46,634 bases of DNA from Treponema sp. UBA1240 (GTDB lineage: Bacteria > Spirochaetota > Spirochaetia > Treponematales > Treponemataceae): assembly GCA_002308875.1 (NCBI GenBank), contig DBWK01000063.1:42495-89128 (forward strand). Direction: 5' to 3'. The notes below the pieces were generated by a model. The model was not told where the DNA came from. It made no database searches and saw nothing but the letters and a program-made list of their open reading frames with translations. Positions 26,003 to 34,989 of this stretch are shown piece after piece (position 1 is the first letter of the stretch; each line of letters starts with the position of its first letter). A program made the translations under genes and the position numbers.

Positions 26003-27367
26003 ATCAACGTTGTTTACGTTTATAATTCTTGCTTTTACACGGTTGCCTGGAAAAACTTTGTTTTTTTGATTTTCATTCGTGGTGTCGTATTGTACAACTA
26101 CGGCGCCGTCAACATCCGGTGCCTGAAACCATGCTCTGCCTATAAAAAAGCCGGTTTCCTCATTTTCTTTTGTAGGAATAACTTCTTCAATCAAAATCTC
26201 AAAAACCTTGTCAATGTATTGTTTCAAATGCTCCGTTGTTATTTTTGTCTGAGCTTCTTCAATCAGTTCTTTACGTTGTTTTGCGATTTTTTTTGGCACA
26301 GACGGCCGTAGTTTTTCAGCGGCAGTTCCATCTTCTTTGCTGTAGGTAAAGCAGCCTGACCAGTTTGGTTTTATTGATTCAATGAATTTTACTGTATTTG
26401 TAAACTGATCTTCTGTTTCGGACGGAAAGCCGGTTAAAAACGTTGTACGTATTACGGCTTCCGGTAGTGTGCCGCGAATTTTATCGACAAGGCGGGTGTA
26501 CTGGGTACAATTCCCATGTCGGTTCATTTTTTTGATTATAGTGTCATCACCGCTTTGAAACGGAATGTCAAAGTAAGGCAAAAGCCTTGAGTCGTTTTTT
26601 ATTATTGGCAGGATATCGGGATTGAAATTGTCGGGGTGTATATATAACAACCGCAGCCAAAAATTGGTTTTTATTTTTGTTATTTCCGTAAGCAGTGAAG
26701 CAAGCGGGCTTATGTCCATTGTATTTTCTTCAAAATCTTTCCCGAATGAAGCTAAATCCTGACCTATTAGGTTAATTTCAAAAATGCCTTTGGAAATAAG
26801 TTGTTGTATTTCTTCAACAATTTCGTTTATTGAACGGCTGCGTAAATTCCCTCGTATAAGCGGTATAGCACAAAAAGAACACCTGTTGTTGCAGCCTTCC
26901 GTGATTTTTACATACGCGCTTGCCGGAAACGAAAAAAGTTCCGGTCTGGAACCCGAACAAACTCCGTTTTGAGGTTCAATTATAACCGGTATTTCTTTCT
27001 CTGTTGAAGAATTTGCAAACAGTTTTTGCACTATGTCTTTGATTTTTGAAATATCACCGTTTCCTAAGAAAGCATCCGCTTCTTCCAAGAACGGGCTTCC
27101 GTCATCTTTGCAGTAGCGTTCCGCAAGACAGCCTGCCAGTAAAATTTTGGCATTTGGATACTGTTTTTTTGCCTGAATTACGGCAGTTATTGATTCGAGT
27201 TTTGCGGACTCAATGAATCCGCATGAATTTACAATGAGTAATTTTGCTTTTTCAGCGGAATCTGTTCTTTCCCAGCCGATTTCTTTTAAATGACCTGTTA
27301 TTAGTTCCGCATCAACCTGATTTTTTGCACAGCCGTGCTGATCAATAAAAAACAACGGCTTAGTCAA
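25976..27367 (-). CDS. rimO: Ribosomal protein S12 methylthiotransferase RimO
   Basis: RimO is a radical-SAM enzyme that adds a methylthio group to an aspartate of ribosomal protein S12. The 463-residue product has the N-terminal MTTase domain with cysteines 13, 49 and 80 (HGCAKNQVDAE, NSCGFIESAK, AGCLAERY), then the radical-SAM cluster motif Cys159-x3-Cys163-x2-Cys166 (EGCNNRCSFCAIP). A TRAM domain closes the C-terminus. HGCAKNQVDAE and LIRGNLRSR favour RimO over MiaB. The best start is TTG 27367, inside the rodZ-like gene (eight-base overlap), so translation is likely coupled. Its 3' end overlaps the opposing gene by 27 bases. Confidence 0.93.
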   Translation of the reverse strand: MTKPLFFIDQHGCAKNQVDAELITGHLKEIGWERTDSAEKAKLLIVNSCGFIESAKLESITAVIQAKKQYPNAKILLAGCLAERYCKDDGSPFLEEADAFLGNGDISKIKDIVQKLFANSSTEKEIPVIIEPQNGVCSGSRPELFSFPASAYVKITEGCNNRCSFCAIPLIRGNLRSRSINEIVEEIQQLISKGIFEINLIGQDLASFGKDFEENTMDISPLASLLTEITKIKTNFWLRLLYIHPDNFNPDILPIIKNDSRLLPYFDIPFQSGDDTIIKKMNRHGNCTQYTRLVDKIRGTLPEAVIRTTFLTGFPSETEDQFTNTVKFIESIKPNWSGCFTYSKEDGTAAEKLRPSVPKKIAKQRKELIEEAQTKITTEHLKQYIDKVFEILIEEVIPTKENEETGFFIGRAWFQAPDVDGAVVVQYDTTNENQKNKVFPGNRVKARIINVNNVDLHGFMLVP

Positions 27368-28472
27368 CGTTCAAAACCACCAGCTTGTATTTATCGTCTT
27401 CCTTGACCCACTTGATGTCTTCTACAAGAACTTGTCCTTTTCTGCCTCGTTCGAGGTTTACGGTTTTTCCGTCACCAATAATCTGTATTGCCAAAGTATT
27501 TGCGTTTGACATCCATATTCTTATGCCGTTGTTCGCAGTTATTGTAATTGTTTCTCCTGCTTTGACGTAGGTTTCTACGGGATCTCTGTTGTCAATTTTG
27601 TATCTGAAAAGGCATACACCGTTGAATACTGCGCTTAAAGTAACCGGATAGGCTTTTGTTCCGTCAAATATAATTTTTCTGTTTTGTTCTGAATCTGTCG
27701 TTTCTACAATAAAATCAGTTCCTTCTCCGGATTCATCGACGGCAGGTAAATCAAATGTAAATGCATTCATATTATCATTTGAGATAACCATCATCTGAAC
27801 TTCAGCACCTTTGTCAGCATCCAGTTTTGAAATATCAGAAAGGAACAAAACAATTTCTCCGCCCGGAATACCGTTAAGATCAATTTCCGTTTCTTCGCCA
27901 AGCTCTATAATTTGTGTTCCCTGCGGAGTTTCAAGTTCCAACGAATCCAATGTATTTTTTACCGTGAGTTCAACAATTTCATCTTCAAGCTTTACCTGGA
28001 TTTTATCGTCTTTGTAAAGACGTTTTTGTATAGGTGTTGTATCAAGAAAATAAACGTTCTGTTTGGGAATTGAAGCTATCAATTCTTTTCGTTGTGCTTC
28101 TTTCTTTTTGTTTGATGATACGGCAAGTACTGTTATTACCGTTATAAGTACGGCGGCAAAAACTCCGGCGATTACAAAATGCCATGGAAAACGTTTTTTT
28201 GATTCGAGCAGCAAATCCAACGGAGCTGATGAAAGCTGTACCTTTGTTTTTTCGTACATGCCCAAAACTTCGGTCGGATTAAGCTGAAGATATTCCGCGT
28301 AATTCTGCAGAAAGCCCTTTACGTATGTTTCACCAGGCAGAAATGTGAGCTGTTCCTTTTCCAAACAGTCCAAGTATTTTTTTGGGATACGGGTTTTTTC
28401 CGCGGCTTCTTCAAGATCTATGCCTCTTGCTTCCCGTGTCTTTTGTAATACTACTCCAAAACTTTCTACCAT
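27360..28472 (-). CDS. rodZ: RodZ-like HTH membrane protein
   Basis: This 370-residue protein has the RodZ layout. An N-terminal HTH of the Xre/HTH_25 type (about 5-75: LQKTREARGIDLEEAAEKTRIP, ETYVKGFLQNYAEYL) is followed by one membrane helix (about 108-128) and a Lys-rich stop. The long outer region ends in a DUF4115 domain (about 285-360: NGVCLFRYKIDNRDP, GIRIWMSNANTLAIQI). RodZ links MreB filaments to the wall machinery and helps set cell shape. In a spirochete it may also relate to division. The final codons overlap rimO. Confidence 0.85.
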   Translation of the reverse strand: MVESFGVVLQKTREARGIDLEEAAEKTRIPKKYLDCLEKEQLTFLPGETYVKGFLQNYAEYLQLNPTEVLGMYEKTKVQLSSAPLDLLLESKKRFPWHFVIAGVFAAVLITVITVLAVSSNKKKEAQRKELIASIPKQNVYFLDTTPIQKRLYKDDKIQVKLEDEIVELTVKNTLDSLELETPQGTQIIELGEETEIDLNGIPGGEIVLFLSDISKLDADKGAEVQMMVISNDNMNAFTFDLPAVDESGEGTDFIVETTDSEQNRKIIFDGTKAYPVTLSAVFNGVCLFRYKIDNRDPVETYVKAGETITITANNGIRIWMSNANTLAIQIIGDGKTVNLERGRKGQVLVEDIKWVKEDDKYKLVVLNVD

Positions 28473-28542
28473 TTTATGACAGCCAACCTATCTTTTATTA
28501 AAAAAATCAACGCCTTTAATAATATATTATCGGTGTGAGTTC

Positions 28543-29220
28543 TTATTCCGTGTACAAAAAATTATTATATGTATTTGCCGAAGAAGGAGCATCGTATATA
28601 AATCGTGTATCCGGAATATTCTGATTCAATGCATAATTTGTAAAATTAAATACAAAATTTTCGTAATTTACGGATGTTGCTTCTATTCTTCGTATAAGCT
28701 TTGTATCAGGATTAATTGCAAGTTTTATGGTTCTGAAACCTTCCGAATTAGTTTTCCGCGATAATAGCAGTTTTACAACATGTTCGGGATTTCCCTCATC
28801 AAGTGCAACTGCCTGTGGTCCGGTTTCATAAGCGATGGAATAGTAGCGACTTAACAGTGTAAGTCCCTGTGGTGTTGCTAGATTTGCACCTGTGCTTGAG
28901 CCGGAAGAAGAAACTTCCTGATTAAAAATGGCACGCGAATCCGGAAGATAAACGGTAAGAGTGTTTCCGTTAAAGCAAATTACCTGTGTATCAGGTTTTG
29001 AAAAATCAATTCTCATTAGATTTGGTCGTTTGAACGAAACTCTTCCGGTCATTTCTTTTGATTTATTGTCAATAATACTTATAGAAGATTCGTAATCAGA
29101 TAATGTTCCGTAATACTCCGAAACAGATTGGAAAAATGCACCTGCAGTAAGAATGTCCTGACAAAAAGCAGTTGTACAGAATAAAATTGCAGAAAAACAA
29201 AGCGCAAAAGCTTTTTTCAT
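28543..29220 (-). CDS. lolA: Outer-membrane lipoprotein carrier LolA-like
   Basis: The 225-residue product has a cleavable signal (MKKAFALCFSAILFCTTAFC, cut about 20) and a LolA-like half-barrel: SVSEYYGTLSDYESSISI, the conserved GRVSFKRPNLMRIDFSKP, and FNGNTLTVYLPDSRAIF. LolA carries lipoproteins across the periplasm to the outer membrane. Length is typical. It lies 70 bases upstream of the rodZ-like gene on the same strand. An AAAGAGGCG site is about ten bases before the ATG, and a TATAAT-like cluster lies further upstream. Spirochetes have many lipoproteins, several of them in this window. Confidence 0.88.
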   Translation of the reverse strand: MKKAFALCFSAILFCTTAFCQDILTAGAFFQSVSEYYGTLSDYESSISIIDNKSKEMTGRVSFKRPNLMRIDFSKPDTQVICFNGNTLTVYLPDSRAIFNQEVSSSGSSTGANLATPQGLTLLSRYYSIAYETGPQAVALDEGNPEHVVKLLLSRKTNSEGFRTIKLAINPDTKLIRRIEATSVNYENFVFNFTNYALNQNIPDTRFIYDAPSSANTYNNFLYTE

Positions 29221-29297
29221 AAAATAACGCCTCTTTCTTGATATCTGTATATTATATATAGTAAAACAGAAACAGGCTTTACAGTCAATAGTAAAAG

Positions 29298-29519
29298 TTA
29301 ATATCCAGGCTTCAGAAACACTTCCTGGTTTTTGGGGTCGGTTATTTTTTTGTAAACTTTTTCATTCCATTCTTCTTGCGGAACATCCTGAATGCTTACG
29401 GAAAAATGCTCAATTCCTCTGCCTAATTCGACGGCTGCACTTTTTGCCACAGCTTCAGCGAGTCTTTTCTTTATTTCGTCATCCCTTCCCGGATACATTT
29501 GTATTGTAATGTGCGGCAT
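29298..29519 (-). CDS. 4-oxalocrotonate tautomerase family protein
   Basis: This 73-residue protein begins MPHITIQMYPGRDDEIKKRL; after Met removal it would carry the catalytic Pro1 of the tautomerase superfamily. The pattern of one helix and one beta strand (EHFSVSIQDVPQEEW) and the length fit a 4-OT subunit, though it lacks the usual Arg-rich active-site pattern that I would expect in a true 4-OT. Substrate unknown. AAGGAGAG precedes it. It starts 13 bases after the double cNMP-binding regulator, so the two are probably co-transcribed. Confidence 0.82.
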   Translation of the reverse strand: MPHITIQMYPGRDDEIKKRLAEAVAKSAAVELGRGIEHFSVSIQDVPQEEWNEKVYKKITDPKNQEVFLKPGY

Positions 29520-29532
29520 GGTACAGCTCTCC

Positions 29533-30792
29533 TTATGTGGCTCTGATAGCCTTGCGCTGTTCTACAAGACGCTGAAGTTCACCAATATTCTTTACGATTA
29601 TGTTGTTTTCTATTATCTCAATTCTGTGTTTTTCAATAAAGCGGTTGATTTCATCTTTTGTATCTTCAAGCGGCAGACCAGCCCAGTGTGCAACGTCCTG
29701 AATTGTACAGTTAAAGCGGCGTGTCATGCTGGCTGTGTTCGGCTGTGACTGCGTTTCATCCAGCATAAGGAATACGTCTCCGATGCGGGCTGTTATGTCA
29801 GAAATTACAAGAATTCTCAAACGGCGCTTTTGTTCGTATATACGCTTGCAGAACATTTTCAACAGGATGAGAGCAACTTGAGGATTTCCTGTTATAAGAA
29901 GCTCAAAATTTGCCTTATTGAATTCAAGAGCCTGAACTGTGTCTATTGCGATACATGTTGCGGAACGCGGTGTGTTCTCCAAAATAGCCATTTCGCCGAA
30001 AAATTCGGAAGGACCCAAAATATCGATGTGTTTGTTTGTTCCGTTGAAAGTTTTAACCAGCTGTACACGACCGGATTGAATCAGATAAAAGCAATCACCA
30101 GGCTCATGTTCCGCTATTAATACTTCACCCGGTTTGTAAGTTTTCTGAAAACGGGAGAAAGCCGGCAGCGCAAACTGTTTCATCGCGATTGTCTGTGAGG
30201 CATCCGCCGTGGATTCAATTGCGGTATCGATTGTTTTGTTGCCGGGACGGTTGGCTTCAATCTCATATTTGCGTTTTGCATCTGACATAATCTTGGCAAG
30301 TTCCATTTTTTTGGAAGTAGTCGGGAACTTTGTAAGATAACGTTTACACAAATCAAACGCAGTAAGGTAGCTGCCGTCATTAAAGAATGTGGATGCAACA
30401 TCAAGAATTCCATCGTCAATGCTTTCGTCAACACTATTAAGAATTGATTGAATTTTGTGATGTATGGAACGAAGCTGACCTGAAAATACACGGAGCATTT
30501 TCATGATAACTGCTTTATTACTGCTGAAAAGTTGTTCAAATTCAAGAACCGTCATTGAGATAGCTTGTGTATCAGTAACAACACGAACTGTTTCTTCTCG
30601 CGGGAAATGACCTAAAGCCGATTTTACACCAAAAAATTCACCTTCTCTGACGCTTTCAGCAGATTCTTTTCCTGTTTCAACATCTATGGAACTAAGAATA
30701 ACAGTACCGCGCTGGAGAATAAAAATACGTTCGTCTTTATCACCTTCAAAGTAGATGACAGATCCTCTAGAATATTGCATCGATTTTGGCAT
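29533..30792 (-). CDS. Crp/Fnr-type regulator with two cyclic-nucleotide-binding domains
   Basis: The 419-residue protein has two CNB domains: residues 10-110 and about 212-320. The second has the phosphate-binding cassette FGEMAILENTPRSATC (Glu267, Arg276) as in cAMP receptors. The first reads FFGVKSALGHFPREETVR, in which the Glu is replaced by Val and the RSA run by EETV, so it probably does not bind cyclic nucleotide. A helical linker lies between. The end (about 345-419, TIQDVAHWAGLPLEDTKDEI) is a winged helix-turn-helix. It probably represses or activates genes in response to a cyclic nucleotide or lipid. AGGAAG precedes the ATG. Confidence 0.88.
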   Translation of the reverse strand: MPKSMQYSRGSVIYFEGDKDERIFILQRGTVILSSIDVETGKESAESVREGEFFGVKSALGHFPREETVRVVTDTQAISMTVLEFEQLFSSNKAVIMKMLRVFSGQLRSIHHKIQSILNSVDESIDDGILDVASTFFNDGSYLTAFDLCKRYLTKFPTTSKKMELAKIMSDAKRKYEIEANRPGNKTIDTAIESTADASQTIAMKQFALPAFSRFQKTYKPGEVLIAEHEPGDCFYLIQSGRVQLVKTFNGTNKHIDILGPSEFFGEMAILENTPRSATCIAIDTVQALEFNKANFELLITGNPQVALILLKMFCKRIYEQKRRLRILVISDITARIGDVFLMLDETQSQPNTASMTRRFNCTIQDVAHWAGLPLEDTKDEINRFIEKHRIEIIENNIIVKNIGELQRLVEQRKAIRAT

Positions 30793-30837
30793 GTAACATA
30801 CTTCCTAAATACTATTGTATCATATTTATTAAATTTA

Positions 30838-30846
30838 TGCTATTGT
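30838..30846 (+). promoter_or_regulatory. Extended -10 of the PHP gene, predicted leaderless
   Basis: TGCTATTGT: TGn followed by TATTGT (30841-30846), then six bases to ATG 30853. The -10 is weak (4 of 6 matches) but the TG extension compensates. TTGTAT at 30815-30820 is a poor -35 (20-base spacing). No Shine-Dalgarno is present. Confidence 0.4.
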
Positions 30847-30852
30847 TTTTTT

Positions 30853-31707
30853 ATGATTGATTTGCATACACATTCTAAAATATCGGACGGTTCTTTAAAT
30901 CCCAGTACAATTATATCCTGTGCAAAGGAAGAAGGCCTTTCTGTACTTGCACTAACGGATCATGATTCGGTTGACGGAATACTGGAAGCCGCCTCTGCTG
31001 CGGAAAAAGCAAACATAGTGTTTGTTCCCGGTACAGAATTAAATATTGAATGGAATACAGGCGAATTTCATCTGCTGGGGCTTGGTCTTAAAGAAATTGA
31101 TAAATCACTTGAAAATATACTAGCAGATCTTATGGAAGGAAGAATCAGCCGGAATAAGATTATGATAGAAAAGATGCGTGATGATGGATTTGATGTTTCC
31201 TATTCTGAGTTGTGTGAAACAGTCGGTAATTCTTACATAGGGCGCCCTCATTTTGCTGAATATTTTGTAAAAAAAGGCTTTGTAAAAAATCGGCAGCAGG
31301 CGTTTGACAAATTCCTTGCACACGGCAGACCTTATTATGAAAAAAGAACAGGATGCAATTTGGATGATGCAATCAGCGCAATTTTTGCAAGTGGAGGTGT
31401 TCCTGTTCTGGCACATCCGCTTTCGCTTTATGTTTCCTGGGGAAAAATGGAAGGAGTGTTGCAGGATTTGTATGCACGCGGTGTACGCGGTATTGAAGCT
31501 TATCATCCTGGAGCAAGGGTTGGGGAGTGTCTGCGACTTGAGGAACTTGGGCGAAAACTCGGTTTTTTTATAACAGCCGGTAGTGATTTTCACGGCAAGG
31601 ATGTAAGAAAAGACCGCCGCCTCGGGTATACCTGCGGAAACCGCAAAATTGAAGACCGTTTTTGGTATGAGGAATTACTGTCGTTCCTTGATAAAAACAC
31701 TGTATAA
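30853..31707 (+). CDS. PHP-domain phosphoesterase (RNase AM/TrpH-like)
   Basis: This 284-residue PHP-family protein begins MIDLHTHSKISDGSLNP, with the metal ligands His4, His6 and Asp12 characteristic of the family, then LALTDHDSVDG, FVPGTELNIEW, YIGRPHFAEYFV, PVLAHPLSLY, GIEAYHP and TAGSDFHGKD, all metal-binding motifs. It matches the TrpH/RNase AM group, which has 5'-3' exoribonuclease or 3',5'-nucleoside bisphosphatase activity. The frame is open to 30775, but the first 26 codons are out of character for the family. I choose ATG 30853; an extended -10 lies six bases ahead of it. The stop is five bases from the stop of the opposing rarA. Confidence 0.9.
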   Translation: MIDLHTHSKISDGSLNPSTIISCAKEEGLSVLALTDHDSVDGILEAASAAEKANIVFVPGTELNIEWNTGEFHLLGLGLKEIDKSLENILADLMEGRISRNKIMIEKMRDDGFDVSYSELCETVGNSYIGRPHFAEYFVKKGFVKNRQQAFDKFLAHGRPYYEKRTGCNLDDAISAIFASGGVPVLAHPLSLYVSWGKMEGVLQDLYARGVRGIEAYHPGARVGECLRLEELGRKLGFFITAGSDFHGKDVRKDRRLGYTCGNRKIEDRFWYEELLSFLDKNTV

Positions 31708-31712
31708 GTATT

Positions 31713-33983
31713 TCATCGGACGGTAAGAATAAAAAAACTGTAGAAGCCGTCCCAGTCAAGTGCGTCTTTTCTTTCGGCAAATACTGACAGAATTTTTTTT
31801 ATCTGTTCAAGTTCTTTTTCTTTGCAGTTCTGCAAAAGAAAGCTGCCGTATTCGGAATTTCGGCTGAACCACAAATTTATGTCTTTAATGGTAATCTGTC
31901 TTTTGCCTGTAATTTTTTCCGATTCATATTCGACCGTAAATTCGTTCTGTTCGGCGGTTCGTGCAGTTATATCTTCGTCCCATGAGAAGATGCTGTTTTC
32001 CGGTTGTTCAAAATAAAGCTTTTCTACTTTTTCAAAATTCTCTGCAAGTTCAGTTTCAGCGGTATATTTTTTTATCAGTGCGGAAAGACGCTGACTTTTT
32101 GCGGGTATTTTTTGCGTTATGCACAATTTGGTGTTAAGGGAAAAAAGTGGGTTTGTTTTTAATTCATTCATCCAGTAATGGAAAAAATCCAGCTGTGTTT
32201 TTTGTGTTGAAAACGGGTCGCGGAAAAAAACGTTGTCAAAACAAACATCCGGCAGATTGTTGAGTGATGTTGCAAAAAACGGTCTGTCTATTTCAGGCAA
32301 GGTTGAAGCATATTTTTCCAGAATTTCACGGCCTTGTTCGGTTTTGCACAAACCGCACGAAAATCCTTCTGGAGAACGGCGCAAAGATTCCCATACAAAA
32401 AGACCGTCGTCAGCATTTGTAATAAGGTTCCTTGAATGGCGCACAAGCTTTGCGTTGTCCATAAGCTTGTTTCTTATTGCAAGCAGCGTTTGAGCACGAC
32501 CTTCTTCCGTACGTTTCTGCCAGCTTTCAAGCGACTTGTCCGTTGGTGAATATGTAAGGTTTTCGCCGGTTTTTATTTCACCGTTTTTAAGGTGTTCCGC
32601 TTCCCACCATTCGCCTACAGGGTTTGTCTGATCTCCGTTATCCGTAATGTTTTCAAGAATTGCGGCAACTTGCAGTTCGCGTCTTGAAAGTACTTCTTCC
32701 CGTATTTGTTTTTCATATCCCTGTTCACCCGGCGTGTAAAAAACTCTGCCTATGAGCGCATCAGGAAGATATTGCTGTGCAACCCAGTGATCACGATATG
32801 CGTGCGGATACAAATACCCGGCTCCGTGCCCAAAGCCTTCGCTGTCTCTGCTCGAATCCCGAAGGTGGTTTGGAACTTCAGCATCTTCCGCTTGAACGGT
32901 TTTGAGTGCGTCAAAAAAAGCCATCGCGCTGTTAGATTTTGGTGCCGTTGCAAGGTAGAGTGCTGCCTGGGTCAGCATATATCGTCCTTCCGGTAATCCT
33001 ATGCGATCAAAAGCTGCCGCACAGCTTTCTACTACGCCTATTGCCGCAGGGTCTGCAAGTCCTGTATCCTCGCATGCGGATATAATCATTCTGCGGAAAA
33101 TAAAATGCGGGTCTTCCCCGGCGGAAATCATTCTTGCCATCCAGTATAATGCTGCGTCGGGATCACGCCCCCTCAAACTTTTTATAAAGGCACTTATTAT
33201 GTCGTAGTGGTAATCACCGTCCTTGTCATACAAAACAACTTTTTTTTGTATGCTTTCCTCTGCTGTTTCTTTTGTTATGTAAATTGTTTCGTTTGGTGCA
33301 GGCGGCCATTGTTCGGGTGTTGTTTCAACAGCAAGTTCCAGTGCGTTAAGCAAGTTCCTTGCGTCTCCGTTCGCTGTGTCAATGAGATGTTCCATTGCGC
33401 CCTGTTCAAACTGTATATGCCAGTTGCCGTATCCGCGTTCTTTGTCACTAATTGTGTTTTCAACGGCTTTTTTCAAGTCGTCTTTTGTAAGTGGTTTCAG
33501 CTGAAAAACACGGCTTCTGCTTACGAGTGCTTTGTTTACTTCGAAAAAAGGATTTTCTGTAGTTGCACCGACGAGAATCAGAGTTCCGTTTTCAACCCAA
33601 GGCAGCAGGGCATCCTGCTGAGATTTGTTCCAACGGTGAACTTCGTCCACAAAGAGAATTGTTTTGCGGTTATAAAGCTTGTACTGCTCATCCGCCTGAG
33701 AAATAGCGTCTCGTATAGACTGTACACCGGTCAGAACCGCATTAAGAGTTATAAAGTTACTTTTAGTGTGATTTGCAATGACTCTTGCAAGTGTTGTTTT
33801 GCCTGTACCCGGCGGACCGTAGAAAATGACGGAAGTAAGCTGGTCAGCGGCAATGGCACGTCTTAAAAGTCTTCCCTTGCCTACAATGTGTTCCTGTCCT
33901 ATAAACTCGTCAAGGTTTCGGGGACGCATACGCGCAGCAAGTGGTTCGTGGGTACTGTCTGTTTTTTGGTCAAACAAGTCCAT
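31713..33983 (-). CDS. rarA: RarA/MgsA AAA+ ATPase fused to a C-terminal domain
   Basis: The 756-residue protein starts with a complete RarA: Walker A YGPPGTGKTT (55-64), Walker B ILFVDEVHRW (109-118), sensor-like GATTENP, and the cluster of DALYWMARMI-like and YLPDALIGRVFYTPGEQGYE signatures ending about residue 430. RarA acts at stalled replication forks. A further 320 residues follow, not found in typical RarA. Cyanobacteria are known to have RarA fused to another domain, and this C-terminal part is perhaps related (SAM-dependent methyltransferase-like or unknown); I see no SAM-binding glycine motif. No Shine-Dalgarno before the ATG. It lies 14 bases after a lipoprotein gene on the same strand. 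Confidence 0.87.
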   Translation of the reverse strand: MDLFDQKTDSTHEPLAARMRPRNLDEFIGQEHIVGKGRLLRRAIAADQLTSVIFYGPPGTGKTTLARVIANHTKSNFITLNAVLTGVQSIRDAISQADEQYKLYNRKTILFVDEVHRWNKSQQDALLPWVENGTLILVGATTENPFFEVNKALVSRSRVFQLKPLTKDDLKKAVENTISDKERGYGNWHIQFEQGAMEHLIDTANGDARNLLNALELAVETTPEQWPPAPNETIYITKETAEESIQKKVVLYDKDGDYHYDIISAFIKSLRGRDPDAALYWMARMISAGEDPHFIFRRMIISACEDTGLADPAAIGVVESCAAAFDRIGLPEGRYMLTQAALYLATAPKSNSAMAFFDALKTVQAEDAEVPNHLRDSSRDSEGFGHGAGYLYPHAYRDHWVAQQYLPDALIGRVFYTPGEQGYEKQIREEVLSRRELQVAAILENITDNGDQTNPVGEWWEAEHLKNGEIKTGENLTYSPTDKSLESWQKRTEEGRAQTLLAIRNKLMDNAKLVRHSRNLITNADDGLFVWESLRRSPEGFSCGLCKTEQGREILEKYASTLPEIDRPFFATSLNNLPDVCFDNVFFRDPFSTQKTQLDFFHYWMNELKTNPLFSLNTKLCITQKIPAKSQRLSALIKKYTAETELAENFEKVEKLYFEQPENSIFSWDEDITARTAEQNEFTVEYESEKITGKRQITIKDINLWFSRNSEYGSFLLQNCKEKELEQIKKILSVFAERKDALDWDGFYSFFILTVR

Positions 33984-33997
33984 TTTGAAAGAAAAAG

Positions 33998-34978
33998 CTA
34001 TTCAATGTTCCAGCCTGCTGAACCCGGATAATATGCCCACAGACCTGTTCGCGAAGAAGGCTGCATATATACGGACATATAAATTACACCGTTGATATTT
34101 CTTAAGAACTTAATTTCACTTCCTGAAAAACCGCCTTGACTTGGATTTGTCAGCGATGTATCAGGATGTCCTGTCGCAAGATTATACGGTGTATATCCAC
34201 CATTGTAATGATTTGAGTCAAAACCCACGAAAAGATAGGTGTTGGAACCACTTGCAAAATAGGTTAGAGCTTTTATGTTATCTTTCCAAAGTTCATTGTT
34301 CTTGTCATCTAATACTGATAGATTATCTGATGTCCAGCCGGCGGTTTCATCTGTATTTGCCGTGATTGCTTCTGATGAGTGAAAATGTGTGGCTCCTCCC
34401 CAAAAAGCTGCACCTTTGGCATTGCCGCTGATGCTGGAGAAAGTTGCACCTGCCAGTTGAAATGTACCACCGGAACCGTTATTGAAAAAAGCTTGTCTGT
34501 TTGCACTGTCTTTTGCTTTGTTGTCAAAAAGCCAGCACCCTGAGCTACTTGTACTTGTTCCTGAAAGTCCTGTTGATGCAAAAGTACTGCCATTGGCAGA
34601 GTAATATACGGTACAAGTTCCGATATATGAATCCGATGTTTCTGATTCACTTGTTACTGCAAGAACATATAAATAACTGTTGTCTGCCGCTACGGAGATA
34701 ATTCTTCCCTGTACACCCTCCACTGGTACCTGTGTCCATCCTGCACCGGCTCCTGCGCCTTTTGTATTCAAAGAACCGTTGCATGAATAGAGATTAGATC
34801 CAAACTGACACATTCTGTTAACAATATTGACAACACTACGGTTGTTAAGTTTTACTTCGCGTTCGATTGTGGCGTAAATACCGCCGCCTGAGCCACTACA
34901 AGTAAACAATACTGCTGAAATCGCCATTATCAACATAAAGGGTAATAATTTTTTGATTTTAAATATAATTCTTTTCAT
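33998..34978 (-). CDS. Predicted lipoprotein, function unknown
   Basis: This 326-residue protein has a lysine-rich signal peptide ending VLFTCSGSGGG, a plausible spirochete lipobox with Cys27. The mature part is Ser-, Gly- and Thr-rich with repeated short strands (YSANGSTFAS, GGTFQLAGATFSSI, NTYLFVGFDSNH), reminiscent of a beta-propeller or of Treponema-specific surface proteins. No catalytic motif is visible. The gene is 11 bases downstream of the beta-barrel gene and 14 bases upstream of rarA, all on one strand. It has no obvious ribosome-binding site. Confidence 0.7.
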   Translation of the reverse strand: MKRIIFKIKKLLPFMLIMAISAVLFTCSGSGGGIYATIEREVKLNNRSVVNIVNRMCQFGSNLYSCNGSLNTKGAGAGAGWTQVPVEGVQGRIISVAADNSYLYVLAVTSESETSDSYIGTCTVYYSANGSTFASTGLSGTSTSSSGCWLFDNKAKDSANRQAFFNNGSGGTFQLAGATFSSISGNAKGAAFWGGATHFHSSEAITANTDETAGWTSDNLSVLDDKNNELWKDNIKALTYFASGSNTYLFVGFDSNHYNGGYTPYNLATGHPDTSLTNPSQGGFSGSEIKFLRNINGVIYMSVYMQPSSRTGLWAYYPGSAGWNIE

Positions 34979-34989
34979 TTTTTTACTGT

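Noticed and set aside
33207..33866. 219-residue Cys/Phe-rich frame on the plus strand
   Set aside because: It lies wholly antisense to the conserved RarA ATPase domain and looks like a codon-bias shadow.
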